A stretch of DNA of 64,000 nt from Acidobacteriota bacterium (lineage in GTDB: Bacteria > Acidobacteriota > Blastocatellia > Pyrinomonadales > Pyrinomonadaceae). The notes under the pieces were generated by a model. The model worked only from the letters and a program-made list of their open reading frames with translations, searched no databases and had not been told where the DNA came from. Shown piece after piece: positions 43,110 to 53,737 of the stretch. The stretch lies in contig JAHBSG010000014.1 in assembly GCA_019639235.1 (NCBI GenBank), forward strand, positions 40,566-104,565, read 5' to 3'. Position 1 is the first letter of the stretch; each line of letters opens with the position of its first letter. Position numbers and translations under genes: made by a program.

Positions 43110-43934
43110 TTAGACGATCGAACAACAAGGCAAATGTCGTTGGAGTGCCTCCTTGCCCTGAGTAGTAACATCGGTCTCGCGTAGAACAAGCCGTCTGAGA
43201 TTTGATAAGCCGAATAGGTAATGAAGCCCCTGGTCGGTAACCATCGTTCCACCTAAATTGAGTTCGCGAAGTTTTCGCTTATCCTTTACGTAAACTAACG
43301 AACTATCCCTAACTTCTGTGTACTTCAGATCCAGTCGCTCCAAGCCCATCATATTCCTCAAGAAGGACAAATTGCGTACACTTGACGCGCCAAACAAACT
43401 AAGTCTCTTCATTTTTACCAGTGAGCAGATACTCTCTAATGCCTCTTCACTGATTGCGCACTGCGTCAGGTTGAGTTCATCCAAATTAATCATGCGCGCG
43501 ATATGAGACAAATCCGTTATAGAATCTCCCGTATGCGACAAGTCGAGGCTATTTAATCCGATTAAATGAGCAATATAGCTTAGGTGTGAATCATCAAACC
43601 TTGACCCATGGAATTCAAGCCCGTGAAGATCCCATGAGCGAAGGCTTGCAAGGGGCAAAAGGTATCCGATCTGATTTCCATGAAGTCTAAGTCGTACAAG
43701 CGTATCATTCGGAATTTCAATTTCACCGACCGCCTCCGTATTCTTAGAAGGTTCTCCATTTGTGCTCTCGAGGAAAAGCGTTCCAATTGAATATTCACTT
43801 GGGAACCACATCCGTCGAGGACGAAATCTGACTTGACTTAAGCCCCGGTGAATGAGCTTGCGATTGCGAATAGTCAAGCTTTTGTGGCCATCAGGAGCAA
43901 CAGCCAGGTTATTTTCTGTAGATTCTTCGACCAT
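43110..43934 (-). CDS. Leucine-rich-repeat protein of the kinase island
   Basis: 274 residues, no signal peptide. About seven leucine-rich repeats run from residue 80 to the end (LVRLRLHGNQI, LNSLDLSHTG, LDELNLTQCAI, MKRLSLFGAS, LERLDLKYTEV, LRELNLGGTMV, LRRLVLRETDV), of the ribonuclease-inhibitor-like type. The end LQRHLPCCSIV matches the cap of such bacterial LRR proteins. N-terminal 75 residues are not recognised. Lowest GC in the island (about 40-53% per 60-base line counted). It starts 8 bases after the kinase stop, so both are in one transcript. Confidence 0.82.
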   Translation of the reverse strand: MVEESTENNLAVAPDGHKSLTIRNRKLIHRGLSQVRFRPRRMWFPSEYSIGTLFLESTNGEPSKNTEAVGEIEIPNDTLVRLRLHGNQIGYLLPLASLRSWDLHGLEFHGSRFDDSHLSYIAHLIGLNSLDLSHTGDSITDLSHIARMINLDELNLTQCAISEEALESICSLVKMKRLSLFGASSVRNLSFLRNMMGLERLDLKYTEVRDSSLVYVKDKRKLRELNLGGTMVTDQGLHYLFGLSNLRRLVLRETDVTTQGKEALQRHLPCCSIV

Positions 43935-43942
43935 TTTTAGGA

Positions 43943-45577
43943 TTACTTGAGGTTCTCGTCCATTAACGCAATTATCTTTTGTTCAATATCCGCGACCATT
44001 TCTGCGAGGAGATCGCGGTTTTCGGACTCGGCTTCAAGGACGCGCTGACGAAGCTCAAAAAGTTCAGAAGATTCGAGTCCTTCGATTTCCCCGGAGACCT
44101 CGCTAAGCCGAGATCTCGCGATGGCGATCTTGCGGATGAGGCGGACAAGGTTGGCTGCGGTGTCGTTGCCCTCCACCGCGTCGGGACTATTTTGCCAATC
44201 ATCGAGGATCTTAGCGAGAAGATTTTCATCACCATCTTCATAAGCCCTGTTCGCCTTAGCCATTATTTCGTGCCGGCGGGCTTTGTCTTCGGTCCCAAGC
44301 ACGAGGTCAGGATGGATCAGCCGCGCCAATTCGCGGAAGAGCTTCTTCAGCGAATCGGAGGGTTTAAACTTTGCTTTTGGGGCCTCGAGTTTGTTCTGCT
44401 GAGTCGCGTCGGCCGATTCGTTCGCCCGAGCCCGAGCTTGTTGCGCACGGTGCTGAGCGCCTTTGTTTTCGGGAACCTGTTTTGCCTCGGCTTCAGCGAT
44501 CAGTGCCTCCAGTTCGTCTAACTCTGCATATTTCACACCGACCGTTCGCAGGTACAACGCTTCAAAATCTTTAAGTTCTGCTTGAAGCGTCAGAAGTTCG
44601 AGTTCCTTCTGGGCAAGAATATCTTCAAGCTGTGCCAATTCAGCGCGTTTAGTATGGAGTTCCAGTTCTTCCGGGGAGTTCGGTTTTCTTGCAGTTCGCG
44701 TAGCTTCAGGATCGAACTTCGCAAGATCTGCAAGCTGTCCCCAGAATTCTGCAACAGAGTTGAAGCGTTCGGCTATGTCGTTCTGTGTTGCCGTTTTCAG
44801 AATATCCAGAAAAGATGCAGCCCAAGGAAGACTTCTGACAGCTACGGGCAGTTCGAGGATCTGTTGTCCAACGAACTCCGCCGGCGAACGACCGCAGAGG
44901 AAAAAGAAACAGCTTTTTGCCAGCGAGTAGATATCAGCAGAATCGGTCAGGTTTCCGTAAGTTATGCCCGCCGTTGTTGGAGAATGTTCAGGGGCCGAAT
45001 AGGTGCCTGTTCCGATTCGAGTTATCGGGCTCGGTTCGTCTCCGCTGATCTTTGCTGCGCCAAAATCTGCGATCTTTACGGTTGAGCAGTCGAGGCTGAG
45101 AAGGAAATTGTTTGGCTTTAAATCACGGTGGATTATCCCTTTCGAATGAGCGAACGTCAGCGCTTCGCAAATCTGTCGGAGGTAATCAAGGAATGATCCG
45201 AGTTCGAGTCTGCCACCACTCTGAGATCTGGTGAATCGAAGCAGGTCACCGCCGGGCATGTACTCCAGAACCAAGAACGGAACGTTCGTATTTGCACCAG
45301 TACTTGCTGCGTCGTGGTCGAGCATCTTAACGATGTTCGCGTGTTCGAGGGCCTTAAGGATCGATATTTCCTTTTGGAAGTTGTCGTGATGAAAAGCGGC
45401 GATATCCGGTTCAACGGAACCTTGCAGATCGGCGTTCAATGCCTTTATCACAACGTCACGATGTCCGTTCAAAAGATCATTTGCGACAAACACTTCAGCA
45501 TAGCTTCCCGTGCTTATGCGCCCCTTCACCTTGTAGCGGTTGCTCAGCGTCAGGTTGTCGAGTCGAAGTTCGTTCAT
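43943..45577 (-). CDS. Ser/Thr protein kinase - coiled coil - J-domain fusion
   Basis: 544 residues, cytoplasmic. Kinase domain about 14-285: Gly loop GRISTGSYAEVF (19-30), Lys 45 in VVIKAL, catalytic HRDLKPNN (150-157), DFG (171-173), APE (195-197). All catalytic residues are present, so it should be active; fold is of the Hanks/PknB type. A Glu/Leu coiled coil spans about 300-365. Then an Ala/Gln linker and a J domain at about 403-460 with the HPD motif at 422-424 (LARLIHPDLV), which in DnaJ proteins stimulates Hsp70 ATPase. A second coiled coil ends the protein. No membrane helix or PASTA domain, unlike PknB. First gene of the kinase-LRR-WD40 set. Confidence 0.9.
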   Translation of the reverse strand: MNELRLDNLTLSNRYKVKGRISTGSYAEVFVANDLLNGHRDVVIKALNADLQGSVEPDIAAFHHDNFQKEISILKALEHANIVKMLDHDAASTGANTNVPFLVLEYMPGGDLLRFTRSQSGGRLELGSFLDYLRQICEALTFAHSKGIIHRDLKPNNFLLSLDCSTVKIADFGAAKISGDEPSPITRIGTGTYSAPEHSPTTAGITYGNLTDSADIYSLAKSCFFFLCGRSPAEFVGQQILELPVAVRSLPWAASFLDILKTATQNDIAERFNSVAEFWGQLADLAKFDPEATRTARKPNSPEELELHTKRAELAQLEDILAQKELELLTLQAELKDFEALYLRTVGVKYAELDELEALIAEAEAKQVPENKGAQHRAQQARARANESADATQQNKLEAPKAKFKPSDSLKKLFRELARLIHPDLVLGTEDKARRHEIMAKANRAYEDGDENLLAKILDDWQNSPDAVEGNDTAANLVRLIRKIAIARSRLSEVSGEIEGLESSELFELRQRVLEAESENRDLLAEMVADIEQKIIALMDENLK

Positions 45578-45738
45578 CGTCGGTTACGACGATGATAAAT
45601 TGGAAAACTCTAAACGTAAAATTCGGAGAACGAGGGTCACGCGTTAGGCCTGCGATATAGCGATTCTTGCTTTGTTGTACTGCTCAAGAATAGCCGTCAC
45701 ATCCCGCACTGGCGAATTTTTGATGCTCTCGCGAGCGG

Positions 45739-46130
45739 CTACTTCTTCTTTCGTTTTCGGGTGGCGACGGAGATGGTTTTGGCGAGGGAAAGGTAGAGGG
45801 TGTTGCCGGCGAGGTCGGGGGTGATGAATTTTAGGGTGGATTCGACCTCGATCTTGAAGTGGCGGAAAAATGCGCGGCGTTGATCCGCCAGCCGCAGCTA
45901 TCGGGCATTATGGGAAACGCCTCGGCCTGGCGCGTGTCTGCGGGTTCGATGGCGATCAGGTCGCGGGCTCGTCTATAGCTGAGCCGGACGGCCGAGGGCC
46001 TGCCCATCGCCAAGTACATATTTCGATTTAGCCGGATCAGCTTCTGCGGGGTGATGGTCACATGGAGCCGCCGGGCGATCGCTTCATTTGGCCCGCCGAG
46101 GAACGTTTCAAAATCTCTGCCGATCTTCAT
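45739..46130 (-). pseudogene. Frameshifted small conserved gene downstream of gyrB
   Basis: The frame opens at the ATG at 46130 (MKIGRDFETFLGGPNEAIAR) and reads well to INAAHFSAT, where it becomes nonsense and stops at 45831. Reading past the A5 run at 45866-45870 (T5 on the coding strand) in the next frame gives a sensible continuation (FFRHFKIEVESTLKFITPD, then LYLSLAKTISVATRKRKKK) to a stop at 45739-45741. One lost T would explain this. Full length would be about 130 residues. Function unknown. A sequencing error in the homopolymer is the alternative. Confidence 0.6.
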
Positions 46131-46513
46131 AAGACACGTTTCGCGGTCAAACGCGTGACACACGTCGCGCGACCGGTGTCTTATAGATAGCACAGCGATG
46201 CATCTGAGGTCAAGGAAAATCTGCGAAGTGCACGGTTGAAATTTATCGTTCTCACGGGCGTTTCATTGAACTCGTTGTTTTCGCCCGTTTTGCCCAGAAT
46301 GTGGTTATCGGACACGAAAAACGCGTCACCGCAGGCCGGAAACGCGTCACTGGAATACAAGAACGGGTATCTGGGAGCAAAAACGCCCGTTTCCAGATAC
46401 CCGGCTGTGTTGTTGTTTCGCGGGGCCGGCTAAAGCCGGTACTCGAAACGAAGGGCTGAAGCCCGCACTCTGAACTCTGCAACTTCGAAACTCTGCAACT
46501 CCGCAACTGCGAG
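46131..46513. repeat. Repeat-rich noncoding region downstream of gyrB
   Basis: No gene. AAGACAC at 46131-46137 and GTGTCTT at 46176-46182 form an inverted repeat just upstream of the broken gene. Two copies of AAACGCGTCAC lie at about 46320-46350. GGGTATCTGG and CCAGATACCC form an inverted repeat at about 46365-46402. Palindromes CCGGCTAAAGCCGG (46426-46439) and GGGCTGAAGCCC (46453-46464) follow, then CTGCAACT repeats up to the gyrB stop. The palindromes could act as the gyrB terminator. Confidence 0.55.
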
Positions 46514-48946
<2,433 letters not shown>

Positions 48947-49097
48947 TTAGAGATAAGTGCTTTTTGTTCTATTTTCGATCTAAAAGTTCGTGCGAGACAC
49001 TACGCTTAAGATGCGGTAAATAAGAGAGGTTTCAGGCCTCTTAAACAATAGCTAATTATAGCATTTCGAAAGGGGTTAGTGTAGCGGCGAGCGGGCC

Positions 49098-50213
49098 TCA
49101 AACGGCCGATCTGGCGGCACTCTCGGCACCGCCCGCGGCGATCCTGAAAATTGCGGCCGAAGCCCCGAATTCACTGACAAATGCGGCCTTAGAGGTGGTA
49201 ATGAAGGTCTGCGTTCGCCCCTCGAGAAATTCGAGCAGGCTGCCGATCCGCTTGAAGTCGAGCTCGGCATCGATATCGTCAAGCAGGAAGAGCGGATATT
49301 CGCCCCGCGTGGCACGGAAAACCTCCAGGTTTGCGAGCAGCAGAACGAGCATTGCGCTCCGTTGCTGGCCCGAGGAGCCGTATTTCCGGATGTCATGCCC
49401 ATCGAATGTTATCTCAAGTTCATCGCGGTGCGGCCCGATAAGCGCCCGGCCGGCGACGACCTCGGCCTGAACACGCATCCGCAGCCGCTCGGCGAGCAAC
49501 GCTTCATAGTCGGAAAGGTCGCCCTTGCCCTCAAGCGATGAAACATAGCGGAGCTGCACGTCCTCATTGCCGAAGAGCCGCTTTTCGAGCGCCGAATTGA
49601 GCCTTTCGACGATCCGCACCCGGCCGCGATGAACACGCCCGGCGAGAGAAACGAGCTGTTCATTCCAAGGCTCGAGCAGCTCGGCTGCCTTTTCGAGCGG
49701 GTCGCCGCGTTCCGCGATCGCCTGTAGCAATGCGTTTTTCTGCTTCAGGGTCCGGGCAAGGTCGCGAAAGGCCTGAACAAAAGGCGGGTGCACGGCAATA
49801 ATGCTTTCATCAAGAAAGCGCCGGCGTGCTTCGGGCTGGCCGCGGACAACATCAAGCGACTCGGCGGTGAAGACAAATGAATGCATCTCTTCGGCATAAC
49901 GAGAATACGATTCGCGCTTGCCGTTGATCGAAAAACTCTTTATATTTTTCTCTAGAGTGACCTGTAGGTCACGAGCAATACCTTCGGACTGGCGCACACG
50001 CCCACGTATGATCGCCAGTTCTTCCCCAAAACGAATGGTTTCCTGTAGTTTCGCGGTCCGGAAGGATCGGGTCGTGGAAAGCAGGTTTATCGCCTCGAGC
50101 CAGTTCGTTTTGCCTTGGCCGTTGTCGCCAATTAGGACATTTAGTCCATTCCCCCAATCGATCTTTCCGGCTAGGTTGCGAAAGGCCCGGGCCTCGAGAT
50201 TCTCGAGCAGCAT
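49098..50213 (-). CDS. recF: DNA replication/repair protein RecF
   Basis: 371 residues. SMC-like ABC ATPase that helps load RecA at gaps. N-terminus MLLENLEARAFRNL; Walker A GDNGQGKT (29-36); signature YGSSGQQRSAMLVLLLAN; Walker B PLFLLDDIDAELD. It precedes gyrB on the same strand, a common order, but dnaA and dnaN, usually next, are absent: the upstream gene is a divergent thioredoxin. I see no cluster of DnaA boxes, so this is not obviously the origin. Confidence 0.95.
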   Translation of the reverse strand: MLLENLEARAFRNLAGKIDWGNGLNVLIGDNGQGKTNWLEAINLLSTTRSFRTAKLQETIRFGEELAIIRGRVRQSEGIARDLQVTLEKNIKSFSINGKRESYSRYAEEMHSFVFTAESLDVVRGQPEARRRFLDESIIAVHPPFVQAFRDLARTLKQKNALLQAIAERGDPLEKAAELLEPWNEQLVSLAGRVHRGRVRIVERLNSALEKRLFGNEDVQLRYVSSLEGKGDLSDYEALLAERLRMRVQAEVVAGRALIGPHRDELEITFDGHDIRKYGSSGQQRSAMLVLLLANLEVFRATRGEYPLFLLDDIDAELDFKRIGSLLEFLEGRTQTFITTSKAAFVSEFGASAAIFRIAAGGAESAARSAV

Positions 50214-50367
50214 AGGCGAAGTTTAGCATGCCGGCCGCCGTTCGGGCTTCCCGGCCCCGCTCGGAAAAATAATTTTGAGTTTCTGGAAGCTGAAGCCATT
50301 GGGTTTTTGTTTAAAATAGGGACGTTAAACGTTCTTTAACTAGAAAAAACAGTCAGGTCTCTCAAAC

Positions 50368-50877
50368 GTGCGTTTTACCTCGATCCTAATGACTCTGCTC
50401 CTCGTTGCTGCCGGTGCCGCGGCACAGCAGCAGTTGCGCATTGGAAATCCGGCACCTGAGTTCACGGCTCAGTCGCTTGAGGGCAGCGTGATCGACTCTA
50501 AGGCCCTGGAGGGCAAGGTCGTCGTAATGACCTTCTGGTCGACCCGCTGTGCCGTTTGTCACAGCGAGATACCGAAGCTTAATCAGCTCGTCGAGCGTTA
50601 CCGCGGAAAGGACGTGGTCTTTCTGGCGTTAACAATGGAAAACAACGTTCGCATCGAGCCGTATCTGCAGAAGAACCCGTTCACGTTTAATATCATTCCG
50701 AATAGCTTTGGTGTTCTTCTTAAGTTTGCGGATATGGACGCCGGCGGACGGGTGAACATGGGTTACCCGGCGCATTTTCTGATCAGCCGGTCAGGCAAGA
50801 TCGCCCACCGCACCGATGGGTTCGACAAGGCGTCGAATCTTGACGCCCAGATACAAAGAATTCTCGCTTCTGAATAG
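50368..50877 (+). CDS. TlpA-like periplasmic thioredoxin
   Basis: 169 residues with GTG start (MRFTSILMTLLLVAAGAAAQ signal). Thioredoxin fold with RIGNPAPEFTAQSLEGSVID and the active site FWSTRCAVCHSEIPKL, a CxxC with the unusual pair Ala-Val. The cis-Pro is in MGYPAHFLISRSG. Such proteins reduce disulfides in the periplasm, for example for cytochrome c maturation. Divergent from recF. Confidence 0.88.
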   Translation: MRFTSILMTLLLVAAGAAAQQQLRIGNPAPEFTAQSLEGSVIDSKALEGKVVVMTFWSTRCAVCHSEIPKLNQLVERYRGKDVVFLALTMENNVRIEPYLQKNPFTFNIIPNSFGVLLKFADMDAGGRVNMGYPAHFLISRSGKIAHRTDGFDKASNLDAQIQRILASE

Positions 50878-50908
50878 GGAGCTTCAAGTTCTCTCTTTAC
50901 TCCTTAGA

Positions 50909-50943
50909 GTCCGGCTGTTGGGGAACAGCCGGACCTTTTTTTG
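50909..50943 (+). terminator. Rho-independent terminator after the TlpA-like gene
   Basis: GTCCGGCTGTT (50909-50919) pairs perfectly with AACAGCCGGAC (50924-50934) around GGGG, followed by a T tract. Confidence 0.95.
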
Positions 50944-50988
50944 TTCGGCGTTTGGCCGCCCGCTGGCGTTTTGCGGCCGCATTTTGGT

Positions 50989-51017
50989 TTGTCCGGCCGC
51001 GGGATTTACGCTATAGT
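50989..51017 (+). promoter_or_regulatory. Promoter of tRNA-Ser
   Basis: TTGTCC (50989-50994; 4/6 match) and TATAGT (51012-51017; 5/6) are 17 bases apart. The tRNA begins 23 bases after the -10. Confidence 0.5.
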
Positions 51018-51039
51018 CTCTTTTCGCCCCGCAGTAGCC

Positions 51040-51125
51040 GGAGGGGTAGCCTAATTGGTAAGGCAGTAGTCTTGAAAACTACCGCGGGAAACCGCTTGCA
51101 GGTTCGAGTCCTGTCCCCTCCGCCA
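51040..51125 (+). tRNA. tRNA-Ser (TGA), CCA encoded
   Basis: 86 bases including CCA. The acceptor GGAGGGG pairs with CCCCTCC. The anticodon stem GTAGT/ACTAC holds the loop CTTGAAA, giving TGA. A long variable arm (CGCGGGAAACCGC) marks class II tRNA-Ser. Confidence 0.96.
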
Positions 51126-51192
51126 TCTCCTTCCGATCTGATAAAAAGCGAAAATTGTTGACCCGAGAGGAGAATTAGGGTAAGTTTGCAAA

Positions 51193-51210
51193 TGAATGAT
51201 GGTTCATTCA
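51193..51210 (+). promoter_or_regulatory. FadR-type operator in the leader of the TetR gene
   Basis: TGAATGATGGTTCATTCA is a perfect 7-bp inverted repeat with a 4-base spacer. This is the layout and half-site of the Bacillus FadR operator (TGAATGA, four bases, TCATTCA). It overlaps ATG codons at 51186-51200 that a longer reading of the regulator would use, which suggests that the true start is further down. A possible -35 TTGACC lies at 51158-51163, so the site sits at the start of transcription, as for autorepression. Confidence 0.75.
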
Positions 51211-51251
51211 GTCGCTTGCCCCCTGCTGTGGGCATGCATTTCTTTCGCCTA

Positions 51252-51869
51252 ATGTCACGAATCCCGAAGAACGCAGCGGCGGCCCGTGCAGCCGTTTCAG
51301 ATAAGCGCAACGCAATTCACCGTGCGGCGGTCGAGGTCTTTGCCGCAAAAGGGTATTTCAACTCGAAGGTCGCCGACGTTGCCTCTGCGGCCGGGGTTGC
51401 GGACGGCACGGTCTATCTTTATTTCAAGAGCAAGGAAGAGATCCTGCACTACATCTTTGACCGGGCGATGGAGGAATTCATCGGTGACGGGCTCCGCGAA
51501 CTCGCCGAGATCGAAGCTCCCGATGACAAGCTCCGACGAGTTGCGGAGCTTCACCTCGAAAGGCTCGGGGCGGACCGCGACCTTGCCGTGGTCTTTCAGG
51601 TAGAACTTCGCGGCTCGACGAAATTCATGAGTGAGTTTTCCCGTGCGGGCTTTGCGAAGTATCTGGACATAATCAAGAAAACCATCGACGAGGGTCAAAA
51701 GGCCGGCAGTTTCCGGAAGGATATCAAGCCTATCGTCGCGGCAAAGATCTTTTACGGCGCTCTCGATGAAATGGTGACGAACTGGATACTCTCGAATCGC
51801 GCTTACCCGCTTCGCCCGATGGCAAACGAAGTAATGAAGATATTTCTCGGAGGTATTGCGGCCAAGTGA
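51252..51869 (+). CDS. TetR-family regulator, FadR-like
   Basis: 205 residues from the ATG at 51252 (earlier ATGs overlap the operator). The HTH domain is at about 18-65: AIHRAAVEVFAAKGYFNSKV, ADVASAAGVADGTVYLYFKS. The C-domain (RGSTKFMSEFSRAGFAKYLD, AAKIFYGALDEMVTNWILS) is of the FadR/YsiA type that binds long-chain acyl-CoA. It overlaps the acyl-CoA synthetase gene by four bases (GTGA). Together with the operator this supports control of fatty-acid activation, relieved by acyl-CoA. Confidence 0.88.
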   Translation: MSRIPKNAAAARAAVSDKRNAIHRAAVEVFAAKGYFNSKVADVASAAGVADGTVYLYFKSKEEILHYIFDRAMEEFIGDGLRELAEIEAPDDKLRRVAELHLERLGADRDLAVVFQVELRGSTKFMSEFSRAGFAKYLDIIKKTIDEGQKAGSFRKDIKPIVAAKIFYGALDEMVTNWILSNRAYPLRPMANEVMKIFLGGIAAK

Positions 51870-53731
51870 CCATTTCGCTCGAAACCGGCATTCACTCACC
51901 GCGTCGGAACGCCGGTCGCGGACTGCCGCTATTTCCCGATGAGCCCCGAACCCTCAGCGGGCTCTTTGAATATGCGGCTGCTAAGAAGGCGAGGCCGGAC
52001 GCGCTCCGCTATCGGACTCCGGATGGCTGGGTTGCGATCTCCTCGGGCGAGATGCTCGAGCAGGCCGGGAACATTGCCCTCGGACTATATTCCCTTGGCC
52101 TAAGAAAGGGCGACCGGGCGGCGATACTTGCCGCCAATTCCCCGTGGTGGACGCTAGCCGATGCGGGCTGCCAGTTCGCAGGCGTCATCGACGTTCCGAT
52201 CTACACGACACTCGCTCCGGCTTCGATCGAGTACATACTGAACGATTCGGGGGCGAGGGCGATCTTCATTGATACCACCGAGGCGTTCGAGCGGATCGCC
52301 GACGTTTTGCCTAATTGTCCTGAGCTTGAGCACGTCGTTTTCTTTGACGCGGCCGCTGCCGAGCGGCACTCCGCGATCGACCTCGCCCGGCTCGAGAAAA
52401 GCGGTGCCGAACTCCGCTCCGACGAACCCGATCTGTTGCCGAAGCTTGAAGCTGAGGCCGACCCCGATGACGTGGCGACGCTTATTTACACTAGCGGAAC
52501 AACGGGCGAACCGAAAGGAGTGATGCTGACGCATGCCTGCATCCTCTCCAACGTCATCGACGCGGGTGAGAAGTATTCGTTCACGCCGGCGGATTCGTGC
52601 CTTTCGGTCCTGCCGCTCTCGCACATCTTCGAACGCTCGGCGATGTACCTCTACATCTTCAACGGGATGTGCGTCAATTTCGCCGAGTCTATCGAGAAAG
52701 TGCCGGAAAACCTCGCCGAGGTTCGACCGACCATACTTGTCGGCGTGCCGCGCATCTTTGAAAAGGTCTATGCAAAGGCGAAGCTCAAGGCGGCCGAGAG
52801 CGGCGGACTGAAGGAGAAGATATTCGATTGGGCGATCGCGACCGCAAAGGAATACGCCCTGCTGAACGAGCAGGACGCGAACGTGCCGCTTTCGCTTAAG
52901 CTGAAACACTCGCTAGCCGATCGGTTGGTCTTTTCCAAACTTAGAGAGTTCTTCGGCGGGCAGCTTCGCTTCTGCATTACAGGCGGTGCCGCTTTAGCCG
53001 ATGATATTTTCCTCATTTTTACGGGTGCGGGCATTCCGATCATGCAGGGCTATGGTCTGACCGAAACGTCGCCGGTCATTTCGTCAAACAACCCTTTCGA
53101 TATCAGGCTTGGCACGGTCGGAAAGCCGATCCGCAATGTGCAGGTCCGCATCGCCGAAGATGGTGAGATCGAGGCGACCGGCCCGGGCGTAATGCTCGGA
53201 TATTACAAAAAGGAGCAAGCGACCCGCAAGGCGTTTACCGACGACGGATGGTTCCGGACGGGCGACATCGGCGAGATAGACGAGGACGGTTTTCTGCGGA
53301 TCACCGACCGCAAGAAAGAGCTTTTCAAGACCTCCGGCGGCAAGTACATTGCGCCGTCGCCGATCGAGCAGATGCTTAAATCGTCGAAGTTCGTAAGCCA
53401 GGCCGTGCTCGTCGGCAATGAGCGGAAGTTTGCGGCCGCACTCATCGTGCCCAATTTCGACATGCTCGTGTCTTACGCAAAGCACAAGGGCCTTGAGATC
53501 TCAGGCCCGGAGGCTTTTGTTTCGCACCCCAGGATACTTGACCTTTTCGAAAGGCAGATCGCTGCCGCGACCGAAGGCCTAGCTCGATTTGAAACGGTTA
53601 AGCGGTTTGCTTTGCTGACCGAAGAGCTTACGGTCGAGGGCGGCGAAATGACGCCGACGCTCAAGGTAAAGCGCCGGGTCATCGATGAAAAATACGCCGA
53701 AATTATAGAAAAGCTTTATGAGGAAGATTAG
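51866..53731 (+). CDS. Long-chain fatty acid-CoA ligase (AMP-forming)
   Basis: 621 residues, GTG start. AMP-binding motif YTSGTTGEPKGVMLTHA, then GYGLTETSPVIS and the A8/A10 elements DGWFRTGDIGEIDEDGFL and ITDRKKELFKTSGGKYIAP. The length and KKELFKTSGGKYIAPSPIE place it with FadD15/long-chain type enzymes. It activates fatty acids to acyl-CoA for degradation or lipid synthesis. Translation is coupled to its TetR regulator through the 4-base overlap. Confidence 0.94.
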   Translation: MTISLETGIHSPRRNAGRGLPLFPDEPRTLSGLFEYAAAKKARPDALRYRTPDGWVAISSGEMLEQAGNIALGLYSLGLRKGDRAAILAANSPWWTLADAGCQFAGVIDVPIYTTLAPASIEYILNDSGARAIFIDTTEAFERIADVLPNCPELEHVVFFDAAAAERHSAIDLARLEKSGAELRSDEPDLLPKLEAEADPDDVATLIYTSGTTGEPKGVMLTHACILSNVIDAGEKYSFTPADSCLSVLPLSHIFERSAMYLYIFNGMCVNFAESIEKVPENLAEVRPTILVGVPRIFEKVYAKAKLKAAESGGLKEKIFDWAIATAKEYALLNEQDANVPLSLKLKHSLADRLVFSKLREFFGGQLRFCITGGAALADDIFLIFTGAGIPIMQGYGLTETSPVISSNNPFDIRLGTVGKPIRNVQVRIAEDGEIEATGPGVMLGYYKKEQATRKAFTDDGWFRTGDIGEIDEDGFLRITDRKKELFKTSGGKYIAPSPIEQMLKSSKFVSQAVLVGNERKFAAALIVPNFDMLVSYAKHKGLEISGPEAFVSHPRILDLFERQIAAATEGLARFETVKRFALLTEELTVEGGEMTPTLKVKRRVIDEKYAEIIEKLYEED

Positions 53732-53737
53732 CCTCCG

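Noticed and set aside
42959..43252. 97-codon minus-strand frame between the LRR and WD40 genes
   Set aside because: It overlaps the LRR end by 143 bases in another frame, lacks a ribosome-binding site and has no domain.
46236..46506. Short frames on both strands downstream of gyrB
   Set aside because: Translated dispersed repeats and palindromes; no start signals.
49098..50367. Replication origin next to recF
   Set aside because: No DnaA-box cluster or dnaA/dnaN genes seen around recF.
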